Assembly (NCBI RefSeq): GCF_900156405.1 | Contig: NZ_FTNN01000006.1 | Location: forward strand, 124,001-188,000 | DNA: 64,000 bases | Source: Shewanella morhuae | Lineage (GTDB): Bacteria > Pseudomonadota > Gammaproteobacteria > Enterobacterales > Shewanellaceae | Reading direction: 5' to 3' | Shown here: in pieces, positions 40,111-49,482 of the stretch | Numbering within the stretch: position 1 is the first letter of the stretch | How the letters are laid out: each line of letters begins with the position of its first letter | Notes under the pieces: model-generated | Databases searched by the model: none | Seen by the model: the letters and a program-made list of their open reading frames with translations, nothing else | What the model was told of the DNA's origin: nothing | Program-made: the position numbers and the translations under genes

Positions 40111-42300
40111 TCACTTCGTTTCAGCAGCGGCTTTACGGGCTTGATGCAATTTTTTATAGCTTTCAATTAATCTTAAATGCGGCTCAATCCCCTCAAGCTG
40201 CATGCTAGTCTTCGTTAGACCGTAAAAACGCACTTTACCTGTGACTGAACCAACAACATTCTCCATCACTTCGACGCCAAACATGCGGTTGAAGTTGTGC
40301 ATAAAGTCATCCAGCACTAATTCGTCATCTAAGGTGATTTCAAGCACAGCATTAACTGCTTGATAAAACAAAACACGCTTCACAGTGTTGTCGTTAAATT
40401 GCAGGAACTCACCGACCAACTCTATTGCATCTTCATGTGCGCCTAATGCCAAATAAATCAAAATCTTAAGTTCAATGATCGTTAGCTTACCCCACACAGT
40501 ATTTTCATCAAATACAATGCCAATCAGGGTGCGGATATCCGTGTAATTATCGAGCTGGCTTTCTTCTAAGCGATTGACCAAGTTGACTAACTGCTTTGTG
40601 CTCAACGAGTGTAGATTTAAAATATCTTCACGATAGATAAGTGACTTATTGGTGTTGTCCCAAATCAAATCATCAACCGGATAAACCTCAGAGTAATCAG
40701 GTACTAAAATTCGGCATGCCGATGCACCTAAAGAGGTAAATTCAGCAATATACACCTCTTTACCTAGCGTTTCTAAAATACCAAACAGGCCGCTAGCTTC
40801 TTGCTCGGTTGTGCCAGAGAAATCCCATTCACAGAATTCATAATCGAATTTACTGCTAAAGAAACGCCATGAAATCACCCCTGTTGAATCAATAAAATGC
40901 TCAACAAAGTTTTCAGGCTCACTCACCGCCATGCTATTAAAAGTCGGCTTTGGCACATCGTTTAAGCCTTCAAAACTGCGGCCTTGCAGTAACTCAGTTA
41001 AGCTACGCTCTAATGCCACTTCAAAGCTTGGATGCGCGCCAAAGGAGGCAAATACGCCGCCCGTTTTCGGGTTCATCAAGGTTACGCACATCACGGGGAA
41101 TTGGCCGCCGAGTGAAGCGTCTTTGATCACCACAGGGAAACCTTGTTCTTCTAAGCCCTTGATACCGGCAAGAATGCTTGGATACTTTTCCAACACCTGC
41201 ATAGGTACATCTGGCAGCACAATTTCTTGCTCGATAATTTGACGCTTCACCGCGCGCTCAAAAATTTCCGACAGACACTGCACATGCGCTTCTTGCAAAT
41301 TATTGCCCGCACTCATGCCGTTACTTAAAAATAAGTTTTCAATCAGGTTCGATGGGAAGTAAACCGTTTCACCATCGGATTTACGCGTATAAGGGATGGC
41401 GCAAATACCGCGAGCTTTGTTACCTGAGTTGGTATCTATCAAGTGCGAGCCACATAGCTCATCGTCTGGGTTATAAATCTCTAAACAATAGTCATCTAAC
41501 ATACCCGCTGGCAGGGCATCGTCTTCTTCTAACGCAAACCACTTTTCATTGGGATAATGCACAAATTTGCTATTGGCGATTTCAGTCCCAAAGAATTGAT
41601 CATTATAGAAAAAGTTGTTATTTAAACGCTCAATAAACTCACCGAGCGCCGAGCACAGCGCACTTTCTTTAGTCGCACCTTTACCGTTGGTAAAACACAT
41701 TGGCGAAGCGGCGTCACGAATATGCAGTGACCAAACATTGGGTACGATATTGCGCCATGAGGAGATTTCAATCTTCATCCCAAGGTCAGCCAACATACTC
41801 GTCATATTGGCAATCGTTTGCTCTAGCGGTAAATCTTTACCCAAAATAAAGGTGCTAGAGGCATCCAACGGCTGCCCCATCAACATCGCATTGGCATCTG
41901 CATCGAGGTTTTCAACGGTTTCAATCTTAAATTCTGGCCCAGTTTGTACCACTTTTTTAACGGTACAACGGTCAATTGAGCGCAAAATACCTTCGCGATC
42001 TTTAGCCGAAATATCATCGGGTAGCTCAACCTGAATCTGAAAAATCTGGTTGTAGCGATCTTCTGGATCGACAATATTATTTTGCGACAGCCTGATATTA
42101 TCCGTTGGAATATCGCGAGCTTTGCAATAGACCTTCACAAAATAGGCCGCGCAAAGTGCTGATGATGCTAAAAAATAATCGAACGGACTAGGGGCAGAAC
42201 CGTCACCTTTATAGCGGATCGGTTGATCGGCGGTAACGGTAAAATCATCAAACTTGGCTTCAAGTCTAAGATTGTCGAGAAAATTAACTTTGATTTCCAT
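40111..42300 (-). CDS. OsmC-YcaO fusion protein
   Basis: 729 aa. Residues 1-135 are an OsmC-like domain with the Cys-bearing helix SSALCAAYFVKVYC (about 46-59). Residues about 180-560 are a YcaO domain with the two ATP-binding patterns ESALCSALGEFIER (S-x3-E-x2-ER) and EAHVQCLSEIFERAVKRQ (Q-x3-E-x2-ER). A helical TPR-like tail follows, as in E. coli YcaO (about 586 aa), so the extra length is the OsmC domain. YcaO enzymes activate backbone amides with ATP; E. coli YcaO is linked to RimO methylthiolation of ribosomal protein S12. No RiPP precursor or partner dehydrogenase is near. Confidence 0.9.
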   Translation of the reverse strand: MEIKVNFLDNLRLEAKFDDFTVTADQPIRYKGDGSAPSPFDYFLASSALCAAYFVKVYCKARDIPTDNIRLSQNNIVDPEDRYNQIFQIQVELPDDISAKDREGILRSIDRCTVKKVVQTGPEFKIETVENLDADANAMLMGQPLDASSTFILGKDLPLEQTIANMTSMLADLGMKIEISSWRNIVPNVWSLHIRDAASPMCFTNGKGATKESALCSALGEFIERLNNNFFYNDQFFGTEIANSKFVHYPNEKWFALEEDDALPAGMLDDYCLEIYNPDDELCGSHLIDTNSGNKARGICAIPYTRKSDGETVYFPSNLIENLFLSNGMSAGNNLQEAHVQCLSEIFERAVKRQIIEQEIVLPDVPMQVLEKYPSILAGIKGLEEQGFPVVIKDASLGGQFPVMCVTLMNPKTGGVFASFGAHPSFEVALERSLTELLQGRSFEGLNDVPKPTFNSMAVSEPENFVEHFIDSTGVISWRFFSSKFDYEFCEWDFSGTTEQEASGLFGILETLGKEVYIAEFTSLGASACRILVPDYSEVYPVDDLIWDNTNKSLIYREDILNLHSLSTKQLVNLVNRLEESQLDNYTDIRTLIGIVFDENTVWGKLTIIELKILIYLALGAHEDAIELVGEFLQFNDNTVKRVLFYQAVNAVLEITLDDELVLDDFMHNFNRMFGVEVMENVVGSVTGKVRFYGLTKTSMQLEGIEPHLRLIESYKKLHQARKAAAETK

Positions 42301-42542
42301 TGAATATGATTTCCACTAAATAGGCGAGTCTGTAGCCGCCCAGTTACCAAGGCACGTCATTGGTAATGAGTCGTTAGGGGGGAATTATCGGTGTTTTTAG
42401 CCCATTAGTCTTGGGTTAATTATGTTAACAACGACAATGTTGGCATTTGTAGCGCAAGTTATGCTTTTAGTCAGCACCTTAGTAAACCAAAAAACGCGCA
42501 ACAACGTATTACACATAACTAATCAACTGAGTAGAAATTACG

Positions 42543-42728
42543 ATGTTTTCAATATTTAAATCAAACCCGTTAAAAAAGCTCAACCAGCGTTATGCCGCCA
42601 AACTTGAGCAAGCTATGCACGCACAAAGAAAAGGCGATATTAGAGCTTATTCAATGCTAACAGCTGAAGCGGAGCAAATTGAAAATCAAATAAAGGCAGT
42701 AGAGTTAACTAATAAATCAGGCAGTTAA
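42543..42728 (+). CDS. Small helical protein (DUF6435-like)
   Basis: 61 aa, charged and all-helical after a short hydrophobic start (MFSIFKSNPLKKL). It contains LNQRYAAKLEQAMHAQRKGD and resembles the Lacal_2735/DUF6435 family of unknown function. Reading frame and length fit a real gene. Single gene, with TAGAAATTACG before the ATG. Confidence 0.75.
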   Translation: MFSIFKSNPLKKLNQRYAAKLEQAMHAQRKGDIRAYSMLTAEAEQIENQIKAVELTNKSGS

Positions 42729-42785
42729 TACCACCTGATTATTATAGTTGCCTTAAACCACGGCTCAGTATTTGATAGGTTGTAA

Positions 42786-43952
42786 TTACTGGGTTTTAAA
42801 CATACCGAGTTGCACGACTATTTTTTCTGTTACTTGGCTCAAATGTTGGCCCTGCTGCTCAAGCTCAGCGCAGTCATTTGCATTAGAGCTTGAGAGTTCT
42901 TTTAATACCTCAATTTCTTTTGCGACATGGCCAACAAGTTGATTAATATATTGAATATCAACATTATCATTTTTATTGCCCTGCCCGATAAGCGTTAATA
43001 TCCCATTGATATTCTCACAGGCTAACGCTAATTCTGACTGACTTGCGGTGGTGTAATCCGACAGCGAAGTGATAGCAATTGATTGCGATCGCATTTGTTC
43101 ACCGGCATCCAGCACAGCCTCAGTGATGCCAGCAATAATTTGGTTAATCTCATCAAGACTGGCTTGGGTCGATTTAGCCAGATTTCTCACTTCGTCGGCA
43201 ACCACGGCAAAACCGCGTCCATGCTCACCCGCTCTGGCTGCTTCAATCGCGGCGTTTAAAGCCAGTAAGTTAGTTTGATCAGCGAGGTTGTCGATAACTG
43301 ACACTACGGTTTCAATTGATTTTGTCTGTTCCGATAAGGCATTAAACTTATTTTGCAGCCTATCATTACTCTCAATATATGAGCCTAAATCGGTCACCAT
43401 TCGGCCCATAGTATGGTTAGAACGTAGTAAACCCGCTTGGGTTTTTTCAACCTGTGTACGGGTTTCTTCGGCTTTAGATTGTAACGTAATCGACGTTCTA
43501 TCGAGGTTTTCAACTTGATCGGTTAAAAAGCTGACCCGATTATCTTGCTGCTGAATTCTGCGCGAAATATTTTGAGTCTTAGCTTTAAGTTGAATAGAAA
43601 TCTCGTCGGAGGCGCTGGCTTGCTGTTGAATATCAATGAGCGCTTTTTTCACATTCTCCCGAAAGGCGTTAATCACACTCAATACTTTGCCCATCTCACT
43701 ATTATATTGGCTATTAACTTCGCAGGGGACCGACAGATCTTTTCTTTCAAAATGCTTCATATAAAGGGTGACGTTTTTCAGTGAATCTACCCCCCAAAAC
43801 TTTTCATCAATGTCATGGATAATTAAGAAAGCCACCACAATAAACTGGATAATTTGCGAGAATAAGGTATCAGTAAAAAATGCCGCATTAATAAAAAGTG
43901 CAATGGCGCCTAACCAGTGGATAAACCTCATTCGAATAAAGAGTGAACGCAT
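42786..43952 (-). CDS. Methyl-accepting chemotaxis protein without a periplasmic sensor
   Basis: 388 aa. Two membrane helices (about 10-27 and 28-46) separated by only a few residues leave no periplasmic domain. A HAMP-like segment (about 55-110) follows, and then the signalling helices with the conserved hairpin [32 protein letters not shown]. No C-terminal pentapeptide tether for CheR/CheB. It probably senses a membrane or cytoplasmic cue. Hydrophobic helices read directly; role by family. Confidence 0.88.
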   Translation of the reverse strand: MRSLFIRMRFIHWLGAIALFINAAFFTDTLFSQIIQFIVVAFLIIHDIDEKFWGVDSLKNVTLYMKHFERKDLSVPCEVNSQYNSEMGKVLSVINAFRENVKKALIDIQQQASASDEISIQLKAKTQNISRRIQQQDNRVSFLTDQVENLDRTSITLQSKAEETRTQVEKTQAGLLRSNHTMGRMVTDLGSYIESNDRLQNKFNALSEQTKSIETVVSVIDNLADQTNLLALNAAIEAARAGEHGRGFAVVADEVRNLAKSTQASLDEINQIIAGITEAVLDAGEQMRSQSIAITSLSDYTTASQSELALACENINGILTLIGQGNKNDNVDIQYINQLVGHVAKEIEVLKELSSSNANDCAELEQQGQHLSQVTEKIVVQLGMFKTQ

Positions 43953-44065
43953 GTAATTTGCCGCCTGTTAATTAAAAGTGAATGAATTAAGCTGAATATC
44001 AAAATTTAGGCTTACAATCTGAGCACACCCTGTTAAAAAGATCCCTTGTCATCATCGCTCATAAA

Positions 44066-44441
44066 GAGATAACTATTTATGAGTAGATTTACGGCCTATT
44101 TTTTTATAAAAAATACTCATCAGAAAAATAGCGCATCTCGCATATTCTTTAAGTAAACCGTAGCGTTACGTAAAGAATCGCGTGCACCTTATTATACCTT
44201 TTTGCTCCCTGATGTTGCACTACAGCCCAATCGTTATGGAATGAATGGTGAGTTTAAACGAGGTGATGCCAGTAATAAAATCGATGGAATAACAGGTATT
44301 ATCAGCTACTTATAATCAACTAAATTATTTACAAAAAATAATCAGCATAGTTAACTTCTGGATGAAAACTCAAAAGAGATTTAGGTGTAAAAAAACCTAA
44401 CGCCTCACCAAACTGACCATAAATCGAATAGCTTATACGAG
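44066..44441. pseudogene. Possible gene remnants (two short open stretches)
   Basis: The 489-bp gap at 43,953-44,441 holds two protein-like stretches that lack starts. On the plus strand 44,157-44,315 reads about 50 codons in frame to a stop, with the phrase PNRYGMNGEFKRGD and ending GITGIISYL. On the minus strand 44,330-44,440 reads about 37 codons with SIYGQFGEALGFFTPKSLL. Either could be the tail of a decayed gene. No relative recognised, so this is tentative. Confidence 0.3.
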
Positions 44442-44681
44442 CTAATCATGGTGCTCGGTTTCGCGAATAACGAGCAGATATGTGAGATACATTTTTGTTG
44501 GCAATGACAGCACCATCCCCAAAGCGACACATGCCGCACTAATCATTATGCCCTTAACACCCATTGCATCAATCGTTTCACTATAGTTATGTAAATAAAT
44601 ACCAAGTAATATCAGGCAAATGCCTATAGTGATGCAGATTTTTAAGATGAAAATTAACTTTTTATCCGTCATGGTTAGCAC
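44442..44681 (-). CDS. Small membrane protein, two helices, unknown function
   Basis: 79 aa. Two hydrophobic helices (about 9-28 and 44-62) separated by a short loop (HNYSETIDAMGVKG), with a charged C-terminus ending RETEHHD. I do not recognise the family. It is preceded by a plausible promoter region of about 540 bases and has no operon partner. Confidence 0.6.
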   Translation of the reverse strand: MLTMTDKKLIFILKICITIGICLILLGIYLHNYSETIDAMGVKGIMISAACVALGMVLSLPTKMYLTYLLVIRETEHHD

Positions 44682-45223
44682 CTTAACTAGCAGAATAATC
44701 GACTCACAGATGAGCCAATAGATCCCTTTGGTTTGCTCATAAACTGGCTATCACCATAACGGTATCACAAATGTACAGTGCGCTATATTAAGATATGCTA
44801 AAGCTAAACGGCTATTGCGTTGCACAATATTGACAGCGGATAATCCAAAGGCGTCCGATTAACCCTTGTACCATTAGGTAAATAAACACACATAATGCGG
44901 GTGAGTGAAATTGAACAGCTTGGTTGTCACATTACAGCATTGAATACCTTACTGGCACCTCTTGCCGAGTTGCCCCCCAAAGAGGTATATCGCATATTTT
45001 GAAATCTTCGGAACATCAATCACATCCTTTCAAGTAAGCAAGCTGATAACATAAACTGGGTTTAACACATCAAATTAATAACAACTTTATTGAGTCGTAT
45101 TATTAAAATTATGACTAATTGATAGGCTTTTGATGACGACAAATGAATAATAGAGTCACATCTCGACGGTAAAATAGTCATAGCGACTGCATCACAAAAA
45201 ATAAACACATTAAGGTAGAAAAA
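44682..45223. other. 542-bp intergenic region
   Basis: It lies between the divergent small membrane protein gene and the TauE/SafE gene. A 35-codon ORF at 44,895-45,002 (MRVSEIEQLG..., plus strand) is too short and unsupported to call; it could be the start of a truncated gene. Otherwise AT-rich sequence with no recognised element. Confidence 0.4.
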
Positions 45224-46030
45224 ATGGAAATTGAATGGGTGTTGGCGTTTGTATCCTTAGGACTTTTTGCCGGCTTTATGGCGGGGCTACTCGGCATTGG
45301 CGGCGGCGGGATTATGGTTCCTATACTTACCAGCATATTTTTGGCGCAAGGCATAGCACCGCAATATGTGGTGCATTTAGCACTGGGTACCTCAATGACA
45401 TCGATTGTGATGACGTCAATATCGAGTACGCGGGCGCACCATGCTAGAGGCGGTGTGTTATGGCCCATTGTTAAAGCCATGGCGCCGGGCGTAGTGCTTG
45501 GCACCTTTTCGGCGACATTTTTAGCCGCGCGTATCAGCTCATTATATCTCGCCATCTTTTTTGCCCTCTTTATGGGTTACGTTGCGCTGAATATGCTGCG
45601 CCCCAAAAAAGCGGTTATCGTCCAGACAAAAGACATTAGTAACACAGAACTGCTCGCCGTTGGCGGCGGTATTGGTGCGATATCGGCATTAGTGTCAATT
45701 GGTGGCGGCTCGCTAACTGTGCCCTATTTAAACTCGCGAAATATCGAGTTAAAACGAGCCATTGGCACCTCTGCGGCGGTAGGTTTGCCTATTTCAGCAG
45801 CTGGAGCAATAGGTTACTTAATCAATAGCCAACCCCAACTAGAGTTACCTTTTGCAGTTGGTATGGTTTATCTGCCTGGTGTAATTTTGATTTCTATCGC
45901 CAGCTTTTTAACTGCACCACTGGGCGCTAAGCTCGCACATAAATTACCGGTCGCTATTTTGAAAAAGGTGTTTGCCGTATTGCTTATCTTACTGAGCGTC
46001 AAAATGATGTTGTCGGTAATATACGCCTAA
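45224..46030 (+). CDS. TauE/SafE family sulfite or organic-anion exporter
   Basis: 268 aa with seven to eight hydrophobic helices and the two Gly-rich family motifs GLLGIGGGGIMVPIL (near residue 21) and SIGGGSLTVPYL (near 163). Members export sulfite, sulfoacetate or related anions. The substrate here is unknown; no sulfur-metabolism genes are adjacent. AGGTAGAAAA precedes the ATG. Confidence 0.9.
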   Translation: MEIEWVLAFVSLGLFAGFMAGLLGIGGGGIMVPILTSIFLAQGIAPQYVVHLALGTSMTSIVMTSISSTRAHHARGGVLWPIVKAMAPGVVLGTFSATFLAARISSLYLAIFFALFMGYVALNMLRPKKAVIVQTKDISNTELLAVGGGIGAISALVSIGGGSLTVPYLNSRNIELKRAIGTSAAVGLPISAAGAIGYLINSQPQLELPFAVGMVYLPGVILISIASFLTAPLGAKLAHKLPVAILKKVFAVLLILLSVKMMLSVIYA

Positions 46031-46203
46031 CTCTGGTTTAGGCGGGGTTTAGCAGAGAGGTTTAGACGGAGGGTTACGCGGTGATGTGGTTTAAGTGAGG
46101 GTTTGACCTAAAGCCTAAGCGAGTGCAATCAATCCGTAAAAATACGCAAAATATTAGCCGCGTGCTACTAAGTCTTACCGACTAATAGCCAATCAATAGT
46201 CGA

Positions 46204-46611
46204 CTACCAAGAGTCGGCGTTAAAGCGTGCCAATCTGGCTTCTGTGATAGTGCATTGAGTCAACTGCATTAATTCACCCAAGGTGATTGCAGGGTTTTCA
46301 GTGATCAGTCGAATGAGCTTAGCCGCTAATGGCTCAAGTTTATCGGTATGTTGCAGCAGCGCCGTTGTCAGCTTTTGGATAAGGTAGCCAAACGCCCGCT
46401 CTGCTGTTTGGTTTGTTAATTGCTCAGCTTGTAGATGGGCGGTGCAAGATTGAATGTTAATCGCGCCGCCTACAATGCACCAATTCCTTGAACGACGAAC
46501 GCGCTTAAGCTCGCAATCATATTGTTTGGCTATCGCTTGGGCTTGTTTAACTGTATCGCGCCCAATTCGATGAATAAGCGAAGGCAGCAAAATAGTAATA
46601 TTGTCGGTCAT
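46204..46611 (-). CDS. RRF_GI family protein ('ribosome recycling factor family')
   Basis: 135 aa. N-terminal ITILLPSLIHRIGRDTVKQA and a CELKRVRRSRNW segment, followed by helices and a winged-helix-like end (AITLGELMQLTQCTITEARL). This matches the small gammaproteobacterial family listed as RRF_GI, which is not the true recycling factor Frr. Cellular role unknown. Confidence 0.7.
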   Translation of the reverse strand: MTDNITILLPSLIHRIGRDTVKQAQAIAKQYDCELKRVRRSRNWCIVGGAINIQSCTAHLQAEQLTNQTAERAFGYLIQKLTTALLQHTDKLEPLAAKLIRLITENPAITLGELMQLTQCTITEARLARFNADSW

Positions 46612-46817
46612 GGAAGTATCGGTATAGCCTGCTCGCTAAAAACAATGCGCCAAAGTGTAGCCTGCCGTTAGCGGTTCTGAAACTAAAGAAAATAATCACC
46701 CCTCACACTATGACTAACACGGTTTATTTCGTGCAGTTAACGTCTTGAGCATCACGCTGCTATTGCCTACAATAGCGCACGCATTTTTTTCACGATAGAT
46801 AACGACAGACCACGACT

Positions 46818-47063
46818 ATGAACGACACAACTGCACAACCGACTTTACCCGATCGCCTTTCTGTTAACCCACGTAGCCCACATCATGTGGCTGAAATTTT
46901 CGAGTACGAAATTGGGATTAAGCTCAACGGCAAAGAACGTTTTGATGTCGAAGAATATTGCATAAGTGAAGGCTGGGTAAAAATCCCAACAAAATCATTA
47001 GACCGTCGCGGCCAACCACTAACCATGACAGTAAAAGGCACAGTTGAAGCGTTCTATCGCTAA
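46818..47063 (+). CDS. DUF3297 family protein
   Basis: 81 aa, soluble. The core SVNPRSPHHVAEIFEYEIGI, LNGKERFDVEEYC and EGWVKIP identify the DUF3297 family, found in many Proteobacteria with no known function. Single gene, followed by a hairpin at 47,190-47,212. Confidence 0.82.
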   Translation: MNDTTAQPTLPDRLSVNPRSPHHVAEIFEYEIGIKLNGKERFDVEEYCISEGWVKIPTKSLDRRGQPLTMTVKGTVEAFYR

Positions 47064-47189
47064 TACAAGTGTTATTACTGTTGATGTAGTGGCTAATAAC
47101 ATTAGGTCACTACTCTCAGGTTTCTCCAGCATTTTGGGCAGTCAAGTGTCACATGTAACGAGGGATTGGAGATATTAGGCGGGATTGAT

Positions 47190-47212
47190 GAGGGGCCAAA
47201 TAATAGCCCCTC
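47190..47212 (+). terminator. Hairpin terminator downstream of the DUF3297 gene
   Basis: GAGGGGC-CAAATAATA-GCCCCTC followed by GTTTTATA on the plus strand. It also lies downstream of csbD on the opposite strand, but no T run serves that direction. Confidence 0.65.
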
Positions 47213-47237
47213 GTTTTATAAACTTACAATGACATAA

Positions 47238-47429
47238 TTATAAGTTTGACTTTTCAAACTCTTTTTTCGCTTCATCTTTAGCCATGCCATACTTTTCTTG
47301 CATCTTGCCTTGAAACTTTTCGAGATTACCATCAATTTCAAGTAAATCGTCGTCAGTTAATTTACCCCAATTCGCTTTAAGCGTACCCGAAACCTGTTTC
47401 CACTTACCTTGCACTATATCGTTATTCAT
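47238..47429 (-). CDS. CsbD family stress protein
   Basis: 63 aa. QGKWKQVSGTLKANWGKLTDDDLLEI and the helical rest are typical of CsbD/YjbJ proteins, which are small, abundant and induced by stress in E. coli and Bacillus. Function is unknown at the molecular level. GGAATC precedes the ATG. Single gene. Confidence 0.88.
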   Translation of the reverse strand: MNNDIVQGKWKQVSGTLKANWGKLTDDDLLEIDGNLEKFQGKMQEKYGMAKDEAKKEFEKSNL

Positions 47430-47872
47430 AATGTTGATTCCTTGGTTAGTTAGAAAAATGCTAATGTTACCTTGTACTAAACATTTACACCTAAAAGCTA
47501 ATCAAGTCCCATGCCAAAACGTAAACTACAGATTTATATGTAAAAATTTTGGCAACGCGAAAATGTAAACCTATTTCACGGTAATGGTTACATACAGGCG
47601 GGTAATTGTTTCAAATAGTCATTTGGCAATGATTAGTGCTGCTCGTCATTAGTCATAATAATGTCATCTAACAACCCGCCACTTTGATTGCAATGGTTTT
47701 TATTGAGCCCATTTGATAACAGAAATATAAACTCACTAATATTATTTACTTTAGATCCTCACTGGCAGTGCTTACACAAAAACGAAGAAAAACCGTGGTT
47801 AAAGTAATAAAGCTACAATCACTTAATGTTGAACCAATCGATTGCATGTTGCGGAGTAATCCGATAAACGAT
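47430..47872. other. Intergenic region upstream of csbD
   Basis: 443 AT-rich bases. A partial inverted repeat (ATGTAAACC near 47,571 and GGTTACAT near 47,585) lies upstream of csbD and could be an operator. Nothing else recognised. Confidence 0.4.
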
Positions 47873-48925
47873 TTATAAGTTTTTGCTAAAAAAATCCGTC
47901 AATTTATCCCATGGAATAAGCGCGGTTCTGTCATACAAATCAACATGGCCGGCACCTTTAACATAGTAAAGTTCCTTTGGTTCACCCGCTAATCGGTAAG
48001 CGTCTTCACTAAACTCCTTTGAATGCGCTTTATCGCCAGTAATAAACAACATTGGCCGTGGTGAGATGGTTTCAATGTCGTTAAACGGGTAGAAGTTCAT
48101 AAACTTTATATTGCTGGTCAGCGTTGGGTGAGTGGTTAACTGTGGTGACGAGCTTGCTGGCGTATATTCGCCCCGTGGCGTGCGATAAAAATCGTAAAAC
48201 TCGCGCTGGATTGGATGGGTATCCTTATCTAACTGATGCACAGTCCCGCTGGTATATTGAATTTCACCGCCGCCGAACTCAACGTCACGCTGTTTCGCAG
48301 CGGCTATGATAAGCTTTTTACGTTGTTCAACAGTTTGTGAGTGGTTTAGGGCATGACGATTTACTGCGCCCATGTCGTACATGCTCACGGTAGCGATAGC
48401 TTTCATGCGCGGATCAATCTTGGCCGCACTAATCACAAAACTGCCACTGCCACAAATACCCAACACGCCGATGCGAGTACGATCTATCAGCTTATTTGTG
48501 CCCAGATAATCGACCGCAGCACTAAAATCCTCGGCGTAAATATCGGGCGAAACCGCATTACGGGGTTGGCCTTCACTTTCGCCCCAAAATGACAAGTCTA
48601 GCGATAAGCTAATAAACCCTTGTTCCGCCATTTTTGTGGCATATAAATTAGCACTTTGCTCTTTTACCGCGCCCATTGGATGACCGACGACTATCGCTGG
48701 ATGAGTCATTTTTTTGTCGAGTTTTTTGGGGATAAACAGATTGCCCACAACCTCCATATTATATTGATTTTTAAATGTCACTCGCTGCATAGCCACGCTA
48801 TCGCTTTGGTAGAAATTATCGGCGCCATTAGACATATCCTGCGCGAATGCAGGCAGGCTTGCCGTTGATAACAGGCCTAGCATGATTATTGTCTTAGTGA
48901 TTTTATTTAAATTTTTCATATACAT
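47873..48925 (-). CDS. Exported alpha/beta hydrolase (dienelactone-hydrolase-like)
   Basis: 350 aa from ATG 48,925, which has AGGA 8 bases upstream; an upstream in-frame ATG at 48,949 would overlap the preceding gene. Signal peptide (MLGLLSTASLPAFAQ). Hydrolase fold with nucleophile elbow LGICGSGS (Cys or Ser, uncertain), an acid region and a late His in GAGHVDLYD. Substrate unknown. Last gene of the four-gene cluster that begins with the NepI-like exporter. Confidence 0.8.
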   Translation of the reverse strand: MYMKNLNKITKTIIMLGLLSTASLPAFAQDMSNGADNFYQSDSVAMQRVTFKNQYNMEVVGNLFIPKKLDKKMTHPAIVVGHPMGAVKEQSANLYATKMAEQGFISLSLDLSFWGESEGQPRNAVSPDIYAEDFSAAVDYLGTNKLIDRTRIGVLGICGSGSFVISAAKIDPRMKAIATVSMYDMGAVNRHALNHSQTVEQRKKLIIAAAKQRDVEFGGGEIQYTSGTVHQLDKDTHPIQREFYDFYRTPRGEYTPASSSPQLTTHPTLTSNIKFMNFYPFNDIETISPRPMLFITGDKAHSKEFSEDAYRLAGEPKELYYVKGAGHVDLYDRTALIPWDKLTDFFSKNL

Positions 48926-48935
48926 TGTAGGTTTC

Positions 48936-49457
48936 CTATTCTGAATCATCGCTATTTTGAGCTTGCTCTATTCGTACTTTGATATCACTGTCACCCATGA
49001 GGGCATCAACACTTCCATCTATCTGACCAAGGCGGATCAGTCCGCGCGAATAACCAAAGTCTTGATAGAAAAAGGCAAGGTTTCCCCACGGCGCAAAATA
49101 CGCAATGTCGCCCACTTTGGGGGTATAACCGTCTGGCGCTGCTTTATTCGATAGCTTTGTCGGTAAATCAGCAATTTTCTCGGTGCCGTTATAATCCTCG
49201 AGCATAAGATCCAAAGGCAGCTGCTTGACGAAATCCCGAGCCGCCTGCGTGTTTTCAAGCGTTGCGGTTAATGTTGTGTCTGCGATGATAATGCGGATCT
49301 TTACTTCACTCTTTTTTGCAATCGGCATAGCCATAGACTCATTGTGTTGACTTGCTGACGCAAAGGTCGCAGCGGATGCGACCTGTATGCCAACCATTAA
49401 CAGCCATAAAACCATGGGCATCCGTAAGGCCAAAATGCTTAAGCATCGCATACCCAT
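48936..49457 (-). CDS. Exported cyclophilin-like fold protein
   Basis: 173 aa. Signal peptide about 1-29 (ending VASA), then a cyclophilin-like beta barrel (VKIRIIIADTTLTATLE, QLPLDLMLEDYNGTEKI and VGDIAYFAPWGNLAFFY). The fold is of the Cyclophil_like family and not an active peptidyl-prolyl isomerase of the classical type. It is ten bases upstream of the hydrolase and 25 bases downstream of the dehydrogenase gene, so in one transcript with both. Confidence 0.8.
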   Translation of the reverse strand: MGMRCLSILALRMPMVLWLLMVGIQVASAATFASASQHNESMAMPIAKKSEVKIRIIIADTTLTATLENTQAARDFVKQLPLDLMLEDYNGTEKIADLPTKLSNKAAPDGYTPKVGDIAYFAPWGNLAFFYQDFGYSRGLIRLGQIDGSVDALMGDSDIKVRIEQAQNSDDSE

Positions 49458-49482
49458 AATTCACACTCAGGTTAAGGTTCAG

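Noticed and set aside
44895-45002. 35-codon ORF beginning MRVSEIEQLG
   Set aside because: Too short, no Shine-Dalgarno and no family recognised; recorded only within the intergenic entry.
46204-46611. True ribosome recycling factor (frr)
   Set aside because: At 135 aa it lacks the Frr length and fold; only the database family name suggests recycling.
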